In this document: positions 46,943 through 59,391 of the stretch, in pieces
Position numbering within the stretch: position 1 is the stretch's first letter
Layout: every line of letters starts with the position of its first letter
Assembly (NCBI GenBank): GCA_023313575.1
Contig: JAJTTP010000015.1
Coordinates: 868,001-932,000, forward strand
Origin: Eutypella sp. D-1
Lineage: Eukaryota > Ascomycota > Sordariomycetes > Xylariales > Diatrypaceae
Length of the DNA: 64,000 nt
Direction: 5' to 3'
The notes under the pieces: generated by a model
The model's input: the letters and a program-made list of their open reading frames with translations, nothing else
What the model was told of the DNA's origin: nothing
The model's database searches: none
Translations under genes and position numbers: made by a program

Positions 46943-47984
46943 TTCATCACTCCCCTTCCTTCTGCTTTGTGTGTGTGTCTGCCTCTATCTGCTCTCTCTC
47001 TCTCCCGCTACCACGACAGTATGTCATATTGTGCCGCGCTACTCGTGCGTGTACATTCTACGGCGTAGCAAGACAAGACCTCTTGTCTTGCTACGGATTA
47101 TGTGGCGGCGGTGTAGGTGTAGCCGTCGATGATCTATCTAGCTTTTTTATTACATTGGACCTCGCATAGCCAGATAGATACTTAAGTCACATCGTGATGA
47201 GATAGTAGTAATAGCTAGAGAGCCGCCCCTGTAACCGCGCAAGCGCCACATGCTATCTTATCATGTTATGTTATGTTACGTTCTCATCACATAGCACCAC
47301 GCGTGACTCTTGCTGAAAGTTTGAGGTTTTGAATTCGTTTTATTTTTTCCTCGACTTCTTCTCCGGATCTTGTTCTCCTGTCCTTCTGTTCTACCTACCT
47401 AAGTAGAAAATGCGCGTGTATATATATATGATTTGGTTTGATGATATGCGCCCCCATCCATTTTCCCACGCTCACATATGCAAGCAAAACACGGAAAGTA
47501 CGAAGACCCAAAGTTTAGACCCTGGGGGGGAAGGAGGGTTGAAAGATGGGGGAAAGGTAAACAACTTTAACCAGAAAACTTCCTCCCCCAAAACGCAGTA
47601 CGGGCAATGGGAAAAACGGCAACCGCTGAACGCCACGCGCGACCGAGAATGAAAAAAAAATATACATGCAAGATATGCCTAGCTTTCTCAGAATCTTTGT
47701 TTTTCTTTTTTTTCCCGCTTCTAGTGGGGCGCGGAATTTCGTAGCTTCCACACACCACCCCCCCCCCCCCACTCTTAGACCACCACGATCCGTTTACTGC
47801 CGCTTCAGGACCACGAACCGACTGTCACCACTCCCGTTCGGTAGTTGGGGGAGTGATGTGTGGGGGTTATATATGTTGGTGTCAGATCCACACATGTCCT
47901 TTGATGATGTGGTGATACGATATTTCAAACATCACAGTCTGTCCTGGTCTCTTTTATCCAATCATCTTCATTCCCGTCCCCGTT
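46943..47984. other. Intergenic region between convergent genes (TFIIIC and KEX1)
   Basis: 3' flanking DNA of both genes. It holds a perfect 15-bp inverted repeat (47064-47095) and a 13-C run at 47758-47770. No gene is recognised. Confidence 0.65.
47064..47095. repeat. Perfect 15-bp inverted repeat, hairpin-forming
   Basis: Arms CGTAGCAAGACAAGA (47064-47078) and TCTTGTCTTGCTACG (47081-47095) are exact reverse complements separated by two bases. It lies 122 bases after the TFIIIC stop codon and would form a strong hairpin in that mRNA's 3' untranslated region. Confidence 0.95.
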
Positions 47985-50054
47985 TCACGTGCTCCGACTG
48001 GGTTGGCCGGGCCGGTTCTTTTCCGCGCCAACGTCGCCATCATCGTCGTCGTCGTCGGTGTCCTCGGCGAGACCGTAGTGCTGGCGCTCGCGATCGGCGG
48101 GTTCGCGGGGTGTCGTGACGTGGAGGTCGTCGAGCTCGCCCTCGTCAAAGTCGCCGGCCTCGACATCGCGGTTGGTCCTCTTGTTGCGGAAGCCTTCGAG
48201 GCCCGTGGAGCCGAGGCCGAGGCCGCCGCGCGAGGAGCTGCCGCTATTGTTGCCAATTAGTGGCAGACCCTGGTAGCCGGCAGTGCGCCTGCGGGCGCGC
48301 CAGACGTAGAAGCCCCAGACAGCCGCGCCGATCGCGACAAGGGCTAGTACGATCTCGCCTGACTTCTGGTAGGCGGCCCACTTGGCCTCCTCGAGCTCCT
48401 TGTCCTTGGCGGCCTGGTCGGCATCGGTGGTGTTGGTGGCGTCGCCGAAGGTGACGTCGGGAAGTCTTTCGCCGTCGAGCAGGCTCTGCGAGGGCGTACC
48501 GCCAATGCTGCTGATGTTGACGTTCATAAATCGGTCGAGCATGTCCCGCGTACGGCGCGCGTAGTCGAACGGAACCATGTGCGATGAGTTGTAAAACAGC
48601 ACGTACGTCAGGTTGCGCGCGCTCTGCCAGAAACCCGCGTCCTCGCCCTCGAATGTCCAATCGCGTCGTGGCGCCCAGTTGCCCGGCGATGTCTCAAATC
48701 CCTTGCCACCTTTCCACTCCATGTTGCTGATAAGCGACTCCGTCCCGAAGTGGTTGCAGATGAGATCCTCGGAACCGGAGAATAGGAGCACGTCGACCTC
48801 CTCGAGCAGTTCCGGGAGCAGCTCAACAGAAGGCTTGGAGTTCTTCGCCTTAAACGCGGCACCGACGGCGCCGTTGCACTCCTGCCACCCGGTTGACATA
48901 TCCGCATTAATGTGGAGCGCGGAGACGACATCAGGCTTCCGGAGATAAGGGGTGACGTCCACCAGGTCCGGAGGCCAGTTCATGCCGCAGCTAGGGTACA
49001 CATCCTTGAGACGGACATCATACATGTTGATACACTCGGTGTGGCCATCGTCGTTCAGGGTCTGGGTCAGGCGCAGCATTTCCTGGAGGACAGCTTCGCA
49101 GGAGGTGATGTCAACGCTAGTTCTGTGGGTGGCCAGGTCTTTGGAGCAGATCCGGTATTGAGATTCGAGTTGCCTGGACACGTCGGAGCCCTTCTTGACG
49201 ATGCCCTTGTCGTAGGCGAAAGACAGGTAGGCCTCGTACTGGTCCTTGGGCGAGATCCAACCGTTGCCGATCAAGAGACCTTTTAGGTTCCACTTGGTGG
49301 CGGCCTCCCGGTTACGGTCGAGGATATGCTTTGCGATGTAGGGGATGTGCTGGCCGGCGTATGACTCTCCTGCAAGGTAAAGCTGGGGGATATTAGTATG
49401 TGCGCTCGTAATACAGATGTGATCGAAGAAGGGGTGAAGATAAAATCCGACATACATCATCGTTTTCGTACTGAGGAAATAGTTGATACCACTTATCGAG
49501 AAATTCGATGAAGTGATCTGCCATCTGATCTAACTCGCTAACGTAGCTATCGGTGTTGGCGTAACTGTAGCCGGTACCGACGGGATTGTCGACGAAAAGG
49601 AGGTTGGCAAACTCGTTCCAAGACCCCGGGTTAAGCTCCAAGTTATCTCCGTCCTTTAACCGGTAGGGACCGATTTCCATCAATACGCCGTCCTCGGAGC
49701 TACAGCCGGGACCGCCATTTAACCAGATGACGGTGCGTTGCTTGTTGGCGATGTGCTTGTTCTCGAAATGCCAGAAGAAAAGGTTTCCGTTGGTTTCGGG
49801 GCTGACCTCGATATGCCTACAAGAAGAATGGGTATAAGTGATCACACATCATTTAAGACCATCGACGGAATGGCAGAATGGAACTGCAATGGAACTGCTT
49901 ACCCAGCATGCATCTTGGTCTTGTCATCCTCGGGGGCACCGGGTAAATCGCGGACGAAATAATCACCAGCGCCCTCCGCATTGGCGAGCGGTATCCGTGA
50001 TGCTAAGGAGAGCAGCCCGCATGCAGCGGCGGCTGCCCATGATAAAGAAGCCAT
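47985..50054 (-). CDS. KEX1: KEX1 pheromone-processing carboxypeptidase
   Basis: Exons 50054-49903, 49816-49456 and 49382-47985 encode 636 residues. KEX1 is a Golgi serine carboxypeptidase that trims C-terminal Lys/Arg from peptides cut by the kexin protease, including mating pheromone precursors. Residues 1-27 form a signal peptide. The S10 catalytic triad is visible: Ser 178 in GESYAG, Asp 377 in SGSEDLICN and His 439 in NSSHMVP; the substrate-binding segment [10 protein letters not shown] is present. A transmembrane helix (about 513-531, [19 protein letters not shown]) is followed by a cytosolic Arg-rich, then acidic tail with a long Asp run, typical of the fungal protein. Introns use GTAAGC and GTATGT donors; each splice restores conserved sequence (HAGHIEV, ENDDLYLAGES). 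An in-frame ATG at 50195 would add 47 residues ahead of the signal peptide and was not chosen. Confidence 0.96.
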
Positions 50055-51683
50055 GGTGGCTGTGATGGCCGTGATGGTGCACAGCAGTGCGGTGCGCAAT
50101 GTCCCGCTATGTCGTGGTTGGAAGGTCCTCTTGAAGGGTTTGGTCAGTGGAGGAAGGGGAGGTTCCAGGTATCGATGCGAACGCTGGGAAGCCAAGACGG
50201 GATGAGACGGGATGAGGCCAGCTCAGCCAGTCGGACCGGTACGGGCGGATACGGACAATGACGATGACGACGACGACGACGATGATGACGATTCCCCGTT
50301 CCTGTCAGCCAAGGTAAAGGATATGTGGGCGTAGATGGATTGATTCCTGGAGAAATGCCAGAATGCGATGCGACGCAAGGAATAAAGCCAAGGCGGTATT
50401 ACCTAGGGAGGAAAAGAAAGAAAGAAAGAAAGTTAATACGGAGTAGAGAATGGAAAATGGGAAGATGGAGAATGGCAAATGGCAATGGTTAGTTGTTAAT
50501 TAAGAGATGAAATCCGAATCAGTCAGCATTACACCCAACAAGGCAAGTGAGAAGAAGAAGAACCTTAGAACTCTAACTATTATCCTAGAAATTCCTAGCT
50601 CTAGAGTAGGTAACTACGGATATGGGTATGTATGGCAGGTATGGCAGGTATGTCAAAATTATGTGGCCTCTCCTGTTTTGGGATGTCGGACATGGCGGTT
50701 CCTCAAAAGTTGATTGCTGGGTTGTCTGTCTCTGCCTGTCTGCCTGTCTGCCTGTGAATCGATACTCGTTGTAGATGCCAAGATTGAGTTACGACGCAAC
50801 TCTGCAACTTCCGCTCTCACTCTACGTAACTGTCAAGGAAATAGATCTACCGATCGACAAGCTTGTTAGTTACATATATATCTGCATTATCTGCATAACC
50901 CGGGCATTACGAGCTATAACATGCTTAATTCCATATATCTGGTGCATATTTAGAGGATGACGTAAGTCAGTTATTTACATAACAGAATAAGGGTTCATCA
51001 GGGGGTTGCAGGACTAAAATGCCGACAGCCGTCTAGCCGCGAACTCCCTACCTATCAGGTACCTGGGTTTATTTTGAGGCTGTTACCCGTTACCTGGCAC
51101 CTGTGTATAGACACACAGCCGTAACACTACCAGGAATTTTACAAGAATTTTCAGGATTTGGACTTTTAAGGCTTGATGCCGCCAACTATAAAAAAAGTAT
51201 GGTCTTTATATACATACCCAGGGCTGCCAGGTAAGTAACATGGACGTTATGCATTCCTCTACATACATAGCAGCCACCATGGTTGATAATCGCCAGTTGG
51301 TTGTTGCTAGGTAAGTAAGCAGGTACATACCAGAAGCGCTCGGCCGGCTGACAATGCTGCCTTCCGTCCTGTTAATAAAACTAACCGTTTCCGCCACGAA
51401 AACTTCTATCCGACGGGAGCCTCTCCCTACAGTGGCTTTACGTAAAGTTATGTAAAATCGCTATTATACACATACATACATATGTACATACATAGAGCAG
51501 ACCCTCGCATTTAAGAGATGGCAACGGGGATGTTGGTGTCGTCATAGGTCAGAAGAAGACGCTGTGATTCTAACGAGCAGTATAAAGAACTCTCTGGGCC
51601 TGCCGACTGCTAACTTCGTCTTCATGCGCAACATCGGAACCTATCACGACATTTTGACATCTAAGCGATGTTCCGTTCTCAAG
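50055..51683. other. Intergenic region upstream of KEX1
   Basis: The left part is the KEX1 promoter and leader, with a GAC triplet run near 50255-50285 and a GAAA tetramer repeat at 50415-50432. The rest, 50460-51680, is AT-rich with TGCC/TGTC repeats near 50733-50757 and no recognised gene. Confidence 0.6.
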
Positions 51684-51971
51684 ATGCAGTTCTCCCCCAT
51701 CGCCACCGCGACCGCGGCTCTGCTCTCGCCGCCTTGATGGCCGCCGCACCCGCCGCACCCGCCGCCTTCGCTTGCCGGTGCGTCGTCCAAGGCTTTTCGA
51801 CGTAGACGTCGAGCAGGCAACCAGAATTTGCTGCGAATCAAGAGGGGGAGTATGAAGACCGGGATTGCGTCCGGAGCTCCAATGACCAATGAGGACCTCG
51901 CCGGTTTCTTCATATGTTGCCCGGCGCAACACGATCGTTCAGAATCGAGCTGCGCCTTTAGCATATCTTAA
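51684..51971 (+). pseudogene. Frameshifted relic of a small secreted cysteine-rich protein
   Basis: The ATG at 51684 opens a frame that looks like a fungal signal peptide (MQFSPIATATAALLS) but stops at a TGA (51735-51737). The features expected downstream are found in different frames: an Ala-rich stretch leading to FACRCVV in a second frame, ATRICCES in a third, EYEDRDC back in the second, and MTNEDLAGFFICCP ending at a TAA (51969-51971) in the original frame. The Cys order C-x-C, CC, C, CC, C resembles small secreted proteins common in plant-associated ascomycetes. Several single-base insertions or deletions would be needed to explain it, so it is called a pseudogene; no donor and acceptor pairs were seen that would join the pieces instead. 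Sequencing error is the alternative. No function is claimed. Confidence 0.45.
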
Positions 51972-52850
51972 ACCGGGGGGGCTTCTTTTGCGTGAGTGGG
52001 TTTTAAAACGAAACAGGGTGGGATAAGGGATAGGGGGTTTAGGGGTGGGGGGAATATGCGGGCATAACGACCACCACGGCTTCACCGACTCATTGGTTGC
52101 GAGGTCAAGAACGGGATGTGATATTCTGCAGAAGATGCATTCATTCCTATATAGTTCGACGAGCGCGACAGTAATGGGGGTATTCTATGTATAGTGTTTA
52201 GCATATAGATACCTAGGTACCTAGTCCAGTTTTACCCCCCCCCCCCCCAGAAAGTACTCCAAAAAGTAGGTCCCAGGCAGTAGTAGTAAAACTCATGGGA
52301 AGGAATCTCGAAGCAAATCCAGCGATAATAACCAGGATATTTGAATATCGGTCGATAACTCTACGCGTGATGCGTATAAAATGGGGTTTTTGCGGAGGGA
52401 CGCCGAACCCTGTGTCTGTGAGAGCCCAATTGTGACAGCACTGCTGCATCACCACCACCTTTGACTAGGCAGGTTTTCCTTGATCCGCGAACCAAACAAC
52501 TGCCTTCATGTACAACTCAACCAACCGGTCAGTATGTAGACAGCACCTATATATATATATATATATAAACCCACAGGACCGCCCTATGTAGAACAAAGTC
52601 ACACATAAAGTGGAACAATCAGTAGAGCAGAAACGTCGGCGCCGGTGCTCCCACGCTCCGTCTCCTTCCAAGTACCGTTGAGTCAACATATTCCAGTGTT
52701 GACGTCCATCCCTTGTATTCTTTGTATGTGCGTGCGTGTATGTGTGTGTGCCAAATGTATCCAGAAACTCCCGCGACGGGTCTTCGTTATCATTATACAT
52801 TAGGGGGGGGGGGGTTGGAGAGGTGTAGTGTACCGGGGCGGGGTGTGGCC
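51972..52850. other. Intergenic region before the hypothetical gene
   Basis: It contains a 14-C run (52235-52248), a TA dinucleotide run (about 52548-52566) and a 12-G run (52803-52814). It probably holds the 3' untranslated region of the minus-strand hypothetical gene. No gene is recognised. Confidence 0.6.
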
Positions 52851-53567
52851 TCATCCGTGGTATAGTACATCGACCATGAAGTTCAGGGCGTACGTGACGT
52901 CGCTGTTGTTGATCTGGGAGGGCCAAGCGGCCTGGAGGACCCTGAGTACGTCGTCGACCCAGTTGCGGTCGTCCCACTCGGGGTTCGGGGAGACGCCGCG
53001 GATCAGGTCGCGCAGGGTGGTGTCGAGCTCGCTCGAGACCGGCACGGTGGCGACGTCGATCTCCCGCAGGAAGTGCGGCCGCTGGCTCGGCGGGCCCTGG
53101 TTCGCCAGCTCCCGCACTACTGCCTCCCGTCGCTGCGCGTCCGACCGGATCTCGAACGTCACGTCCCCCACCACGTGGCCGCCCCCGTGCGCCCGCTTCT
53201 CGTCGTCGTCGTTGTCGTCGAAGTCCAGGTGCAGCTTCGCTACCCGCGTGTCCACGCTGTCCTCCGGGTGGCCCCTGAACACCAGGATCGAGATCTTCTG
53301 GCTGAGTTTCGGCGCCATCGTCGCACCATCGCCCCCCTTGCCGTCCGTACCTGGGCCTCGTGTCTTGTTACTGCTGTCGTTGCTGCCGGTGCTGTCCGTG
53401 CTGGTAGTGGTGGCGGCAGTGCTAGCGGTGGTGGTGGTGGTGGCGGCGCTGCTGATGCTGGTTTTCCCACTCTGATGTGTGGGCTCCCCGTCTGTGCGGC
53501 TGCTGGCGCGCATCTGGTGCCCGGCCCTAATGAACCGAGTCGAACGTGACACTCTGCGCGCGCGCAC
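52851..53567 (-). CDS. Hypothetical protein, fungal
   Basis: An intronless frame of up to 238 residues. The first 83 residues from the ATG at 53567 are Ser/Thr-rich and low in complexity; a second in-frame ATG at 53318 starts directly at the ordered part (MAPKLSQKISILVFRGHP) and may be the true start, giving 155 residues. The ordered part has alternating beta and helical character, an acidic loop (DFDDNDDDEK), and near the end the segment PNPEWDDRNWVDDVLRVLQ, which resembles a tail shared by uncharacterised ascomycete proteins in which an Asp/Cys-x-NWV-x-DAL segment recurs. High GC at third codon positions supports coding. No catalytic motif is evident and no function is proposed. Confidence 0.65.
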   Translation of the reverse strand: MRARRVSRSTRFIRAGHQMRASSRTDGEPTHQSGKTSISSAATTTTTASTAATTTSTDSTGSNDSSNKTRGPGTDGKGGDGATMAPKLSQKISILVFRGHPEDSVDTRVAKLHLDFDDNDDDEKRAHGGGHVVGDVTFEIRSDAQRREAVVRELANQGPPSQRPHFLREIDVATVPVSSELDTTLRDLIRGVSPNPEWDDRNWVDDVLRVLQAAWPSQINNSDVTYALNFMVDVLYHG

Positions 53568-56500
53568 CGACTTAACGTTCGTCGAGCTCGGCGGTGATAT
53601 TTCTCTCCCCGTGAGCCCGGGCTTTCCTTCTTAGCGGGCCTTCCAGAATCCAGCCCGCCTCGCCAGCGTGGAATCTACATAGATCAGCATTGCACTTGCA
53701 CTTCTTTTATTCGTCGCGCCGAAGTTGCGGACTCGACGATTTTGCGCACAGGTTTGTCTACCGACGTACGTAGGAGAGAAGCAATCCCACCACTTTTGAG
53801 GAGGATTGGAAATGACGTCTTGGGTCGGGAAGGCGGGGGGAGGTGGGCTTTCCTTCCCTTAAAAACCAAGTTGGGGGACCCCGCGACGAATCGATCTAGA
53901 AGGAAATAGTAGGAACTTTGGGCCGGTCACCGAGGCCAATAGATTGGACGCGTGGCCACTCGACAAGGACGACGAAAGTAACCACCGATAGGGCCTCTTG
54001 CTTGCTTATGCATACCTAGCCCGAGCCCGCTGTGCAAGCACGTGGAAGGAGGGAAGGGGTTTAAAGAAGGGGGGAGTGTTCGGAATCACACACTCCCAAC
54101 GGACCAGTCTTGTCAGGCGTATACGCGTGTAATATGTGTTCGGGTTGCGTACGTGGGCAAGAAAACGGTCGTCAGTGCTACTATGTATAAAACTCAAGCG
54201 ATGTGGTTTAGCTCAAGGGACGAGACTATATCTAGTGAGTTAGGGTAGTAGTAGATAGTAAGTAGCTTGGGCACGGGCGGGACTGGATCTCTTTCCAAAC
54301 CCCGAAACATTAAACGGCCAAGCCAACCGCACATATTGCCCGATGAAGACCCACCCAGTAGATCTTCTTGTCCGGGATGAAGCGGACAGCGGGGTGAAGG
54401 AAAGTCTGCCTTGTGTGTATGCCTTTCTGAACCGCTCGCGGAACCACAGTGATGACCCCTTCCCCTCCCCCTTCCCATTAACCACCCCCCCTCCACCCCC
54501 CATGTCGATGCAATGGTAAGCTTTAGATGCAAAGGCGGTTCTAGACCCCGTTGAATGCGTTCGGTAACACAGGAAGCGCTCCAGGGCTCTTCCTTGTGTG
54601 TGTGGATCCCGCCTAGAGTCGATCAAAGCCCCTGTCTCTTTTGAAACTACCCTTCTTATTAGATTGTCGAGTCCGCCAGTCTCGTGAGGATAAGGTGCGG
54701 GTTGTTTGTGCTGTGTGCCTGTCTATCCTAATATTCGCTTCGAGGAGTCGAGAAGCAAAATAAAAAAGATCGGCCTGTCTCTCTATACGGCATTCTCCAT
54801 CATCTGCGAAGTCGTCACATTACCCCTTTTTTTCGGCAAGATTACCTGCCGTGTACGACAAAGTTTGATATTACGGGATGATATTTGATAGTTATTAGAC
54901 TCGAACAACATGCTCGTCACTCGCGTCAAAAAAGAAACGAGGCCCTATGGGGAAAGGATCCGGGCTGCATTGTCAATCGTCATTGGACAATTATCAGAAA
55001 CCTCATCTCATCTCAGCTCATTCCCTGCGAACACCTGCTCCCCATATCACACGGTCCCTGCTTCTAGAAGGATAAGGGAACCACCTTTTTCTACTAACCT
55101 AATCCCAGACGTTCTCATATCACCATTCTTATTATTTTCATTTTCCATTAGGGGTTTTTTTTTTCCCTTCCCCTTCTCACTTTAGACCTAACACTAGTTA
55201 TATAATAAAACTCTCGTTCACAGGTCCAGCCAACGCCACCACCCACCCTATTCGTGTTTTAGCGACTTCTAAGCCGAGGGCCCTCAGAAAAGTGTGTGGG
55301 GTCAATTTATCGCTGACGGATTCGGCATTATTAGGTCGCATATCGTGAGATGAGGTTTTTCTTCTACTTATTACAATAGCCCGATTGGGGTTGCGCTAAT
55401 ATATATCAGTATATATGGCGACAGGTAAGGCTATCAAACAGTGGCCCTGGAGGGGCCCTCCACCGCGGCTCTACTTTCTCACCTGAGACGACCGTGGTTG
55501 ATTCGTGGGTACGGCCGGTCGCTTGTGTGCCATACAAGAGACGCCCACTCGCGCTCTAAGATGAGGCCGTGGAGAGCCGTATGATAACTCATTAGCGGGT
55601 GCCTTCGACCGGACTTACGGCAACCTTCGGACTAAAGTCGTACTGGCATGGCCCCATTCTCGGAGGCCTCGCTCTCTCGATCCCCTTGTAAAGAGCGAGA
55701 GCTCAGGACACTCTCTCCGGCAATCCCGCAGATCTACATGAGATCCGTCCAGGATCCCCCAGCCGGCAACCGGGGCGTCCAGATCTCTTTGTGAGTCTAG
55801 CTGGTCTTGGCTCCCCTGACGACGGCAGGACGGACATGCCCTGATAGGATGGGAAGGGGGATTTTTCCCACGAGGCAACGCCCATGTGATCTGCCTGTAG
55901 TGCCTGCCCGGCATCAAAACTAACCGTCATGTAGGTTAGACGTGGCACATTTCAGCTCAGCGTTGATCACAGCTTTCCCGTCGAAACGTACACGCTATAT
56001 AGCCCACGGTGTATTAACGGAAATTAGCGTGTGCTGTCAACCAGACTAGCTAACATCCGGCCCGGCATAGACTGTCGATTCGCGACCCTTGAGTGGCTAG
56101 CTCCCGGATGTGGTGTGCATGATGGTTTCAATAGTCACCAGGCAGACAGATTTTCTCTCCATGCGTTTCCTTAGACGGAGTGGTCAGTCGATGGGCCTCA
56201 GTTTTTTTCTTCTTTTGACAGCTCCCCTCCGCCATGGACATGTCAAGCATCCGTGGTCATGATAGGCTCTCCCGTCTTAACTACTCGGGGCTTCCACCTA
56301 GTCGTATGCAGGTCTATCATATGAGTCAGCTGGACCTCGAGTCTAACTATCAGGTCCATACTACGTATTAACGAGACCATCTACCTTCTTATTTACAACA
56401 CCGACAGTGACTGGATACCTACTAACGGAGTCAGCGCTCAATATGTATCTCCCGAACCTCTCTCCCGTAAGGATGATCATGGTGACGATGAGCCGGTAAT

Positions 56501-59391
56501 AACCTCTTGAGGCGTGTCTTCTCCCAGCTGAACTCGCGGCGAGGACCCCCCTTCCGTAAAGACGCCGAACTTAAACTCCTGCAGCACCGACGAAACCGGA
56601 GATGGTGTCTCCGGATCGGACACATCCGGCTTCGTATAGTTCTCGTATCGTATACAGGGGTACCTTCCTCGAGTGTGGTGAGGAAGGATGGGTGTTAACT
56701 AAACACCGGAATATGCCGCGGCCACGGGACTCTTGGGGCGGAAGAGTTTTTTCTTCTTCCCCATCACGAGACGAAGGCCCGACGGAACCCGGAGAGAACT
56801 CTCCCAAATCCGTAGATGGGTATCTATTCACGGAACTTTCTTTCGGGTAGCGGGGAGTGAAATGCACCGCGGAGTGGGCTGCTCACCTGCAACTATTGCG
56901 TGCCTCACTAGCAGCGCCAGACCGCGCCTATGCCCCAATATCATGCCCTATATACTGACGTGGTGCAGGGCTCATGCGGTAGAATGTGGATAGGTGACAG
57001 ACAAAAAGGAAAGGTGAGTAGGCAAGTTGCTAGGTAGCAGCAGGGAGTGTGCTTATGCGTGCATGTATAAGGAGTGACACATCACCTGCATGTGAAGTCT
57101 AGAACCCCCGGGCTGCAGCGGCTGCCCATGGAGACGCATATACACGTATATATATGTGAATCAAGTATTATTCCGAAGTAAAGCAGTCCGTGGGTACTGG
57201 AAAGCAACACCTTACCCCTTAGTATTCGGACAGCACCCCAATTCGGCTTCGTGACACTGCAGGCGTCCATGAGTTTGAAGCATTGCTTCTCTGATCGAAG
57301 TAGCTTTCTTTCTGCCGCCCGTCGACAAGTGATGAGGAGGGAGATAGATGGATGAAGCAACGTAGCACTACATGCCTTGTCTCACAACAGCGCGCACGAA
57401 CAAACAGGGAGGCACGGTCACTGTGATAGCTTGGTGACAGTGAAGAACGGCAATGGCTCAGTCGGGCACCCCTTAATCTCGAGACATCAAAATGCACGAA
57501 TCCAGCCCATGTCTTCGAAATAGTAAGATGGGGAGTACACACCTCTGTACTTATGGTTAAGAATTCTATATACCGGTCTTCGGGTCATTGATTACACTGA
57601 ATCAGGGGTTCAAAGTATCTCAAACAGGTGAACGTGATCTCCTACCTCATGCCCTCGAACCGCAATCGAATGCAAGCACCTTACAGATACGCGCACGATA
57701 TTCACCTCCGCGTCTCGCCTCGTGAACTAAATCTCTTACTTCCACAACACTGGCCCCTAATGATAGTGGTCGGATTTTGAGCCAAGGTCTGAGAGATAGG
57801 TAAATGAACACCTTGAACCGAGGAAGATAGAAACGCACAGGGACCTCGATATTACGCATTAACCATGTAGCCTGCTTTCCATGTCTCCTGATCCCGTACC
57901 CCGCCCCGTAACTAGACGTCGATCCGAACCCGATCAGAAAGGAATACTATCGGCCGTCGCGTGGCAGAGAACCAATCCACTGTTTATCGGTATGCGGCGT
58001 AGAATTAAACACGACTGAAGGGTTGCAGTTAGGTTCGGAAGTCTCTCCGGCAGATCCTTTCGGGCGGTATCATTGGTTGTCTGGCCGATCGATCAGTCCT
58101 TCTTCGGTGTGTCGGACACCCTCTGCCAGCCGTTCTGGTGGTGTAGCGAGGCACATTAGATGTCCGCATACCTGCGTGTGTGTGCGCGCATGCTATTACA
58201 GTAATGCGAGACGAGTGTGACCAATGAGCAACGCACGTTATATCGGGCTGCTCTTCTTTACCTCGGTAGATCAAGCATAAGTACCCCAGACCTCTGCTGA
58301 GGTGAGACGGCGAGGCTCCGACGTACGACATAATTCCGATTTGATTGTACATTATATCCAGGATTCAAGAAGCCGGAACCGGGAAATTACCTAATAGGGT
58401 TGTTATATCTAACGTTGGGAATAATTGAGAAAGGTCACCGCGTGTGCTTTCCTGGTGTAATCGTACGGCCCTTGGATCTTTCTACGAGCGTAACCTGAGC
58501 ACCTCTTGAGGCCCCTTTCTTATCTTCTCCCGTGTCTTATCTACCCACTCATCTACGTAGTTATCTACGACATATCACACATATACATATACGTACGTAT
58601 ATATATATATATATGTACGCAATACATGGCAGATTTCTGAAATACGCATCGAAATAGTTGTAATGCAACAAACGCCTCTCGCCCTTGCCACCACCAATTA
58701 TTTCATAATCCAAGCTAGGCCGACCTCACCTAGCCTTTGCCTGGTATACGGCTAGGGGCACCGGCTGCCTATTGCGTATGCCTAGCCTAGCAGTCTAGGG
58801 ACTCCAGCCCAGTGATCCTAAGTGACACTGTAGAGAGGGCTTCAGTGTTGACTGTAGCTTGGGCATGTAAACATCCGATTCTAGAGGCCAATATCTCTAC
58901 CGTCTAGGATGTGGAATGGGAAAGGAATTGTATTGTCTGCACAAGTGATGCTCCCCTTAGGAATGGTGGTCTAGACTTATATACAAATGTGTATGGCAAC
59001 CTTGCATAATGGACTAACGTCGCTTCGGTCTAAGTTAAGAAAGGGGTATCATGTGCCGAACAGACCAAGTATGACACTATATCAAATACCTGCTCTACCA
59101 CCTGAAAACAGGAAGACTTCTAGTCTATATGAGACAGTATGCGCGGTAGGACCTTCTCGGCCTTCGATATATCGATGTACCCCCCAATGTATAACAGCGA
59201 CATATCAGTCTCCGTAGACTACTGCACTCAAATGCGTAATGGGTAGATTCATTTCGAGATAACGGACTGGGCTGAGCTGGAGATACTTGGGACATCGAAA
59301 AAGGTAAGAAAAAAGGGGGCGGGCGCTGAGTGGCCAACCACCGTACGAGATGGGGTAATCGTACGGATCAATGATTTTGGCCCAAATGTCT
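53568..59391. other. Gene-poor stretch, no intact gene recognised
   Basis: No intact gene was found in 5.8 kb. Open frames of 60-130 codons occur (for example minus 54240-54626, minus 55615-55948, minus 57219-57542, minus 57647-57859) but none shows a recognisable domain, and none could be extended by splicing. An AT dinucleotide run lies at 58595-58613. The texture resembles decayed coding or transposon DNA, but no family could be named. Confidence 0.5.

Noticed and set aside
52548..52566. TA dinucleotide run considered as a promoter element or origin
   Set aside because: Simple dinucleotide repeat with nothing else around it to support a function.
57647..57859. 70-codon minus-strand frame with a few plausible segments
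   Set aside because: No domain, no splice extension and no conserved neighbour; cannot be told from chance.
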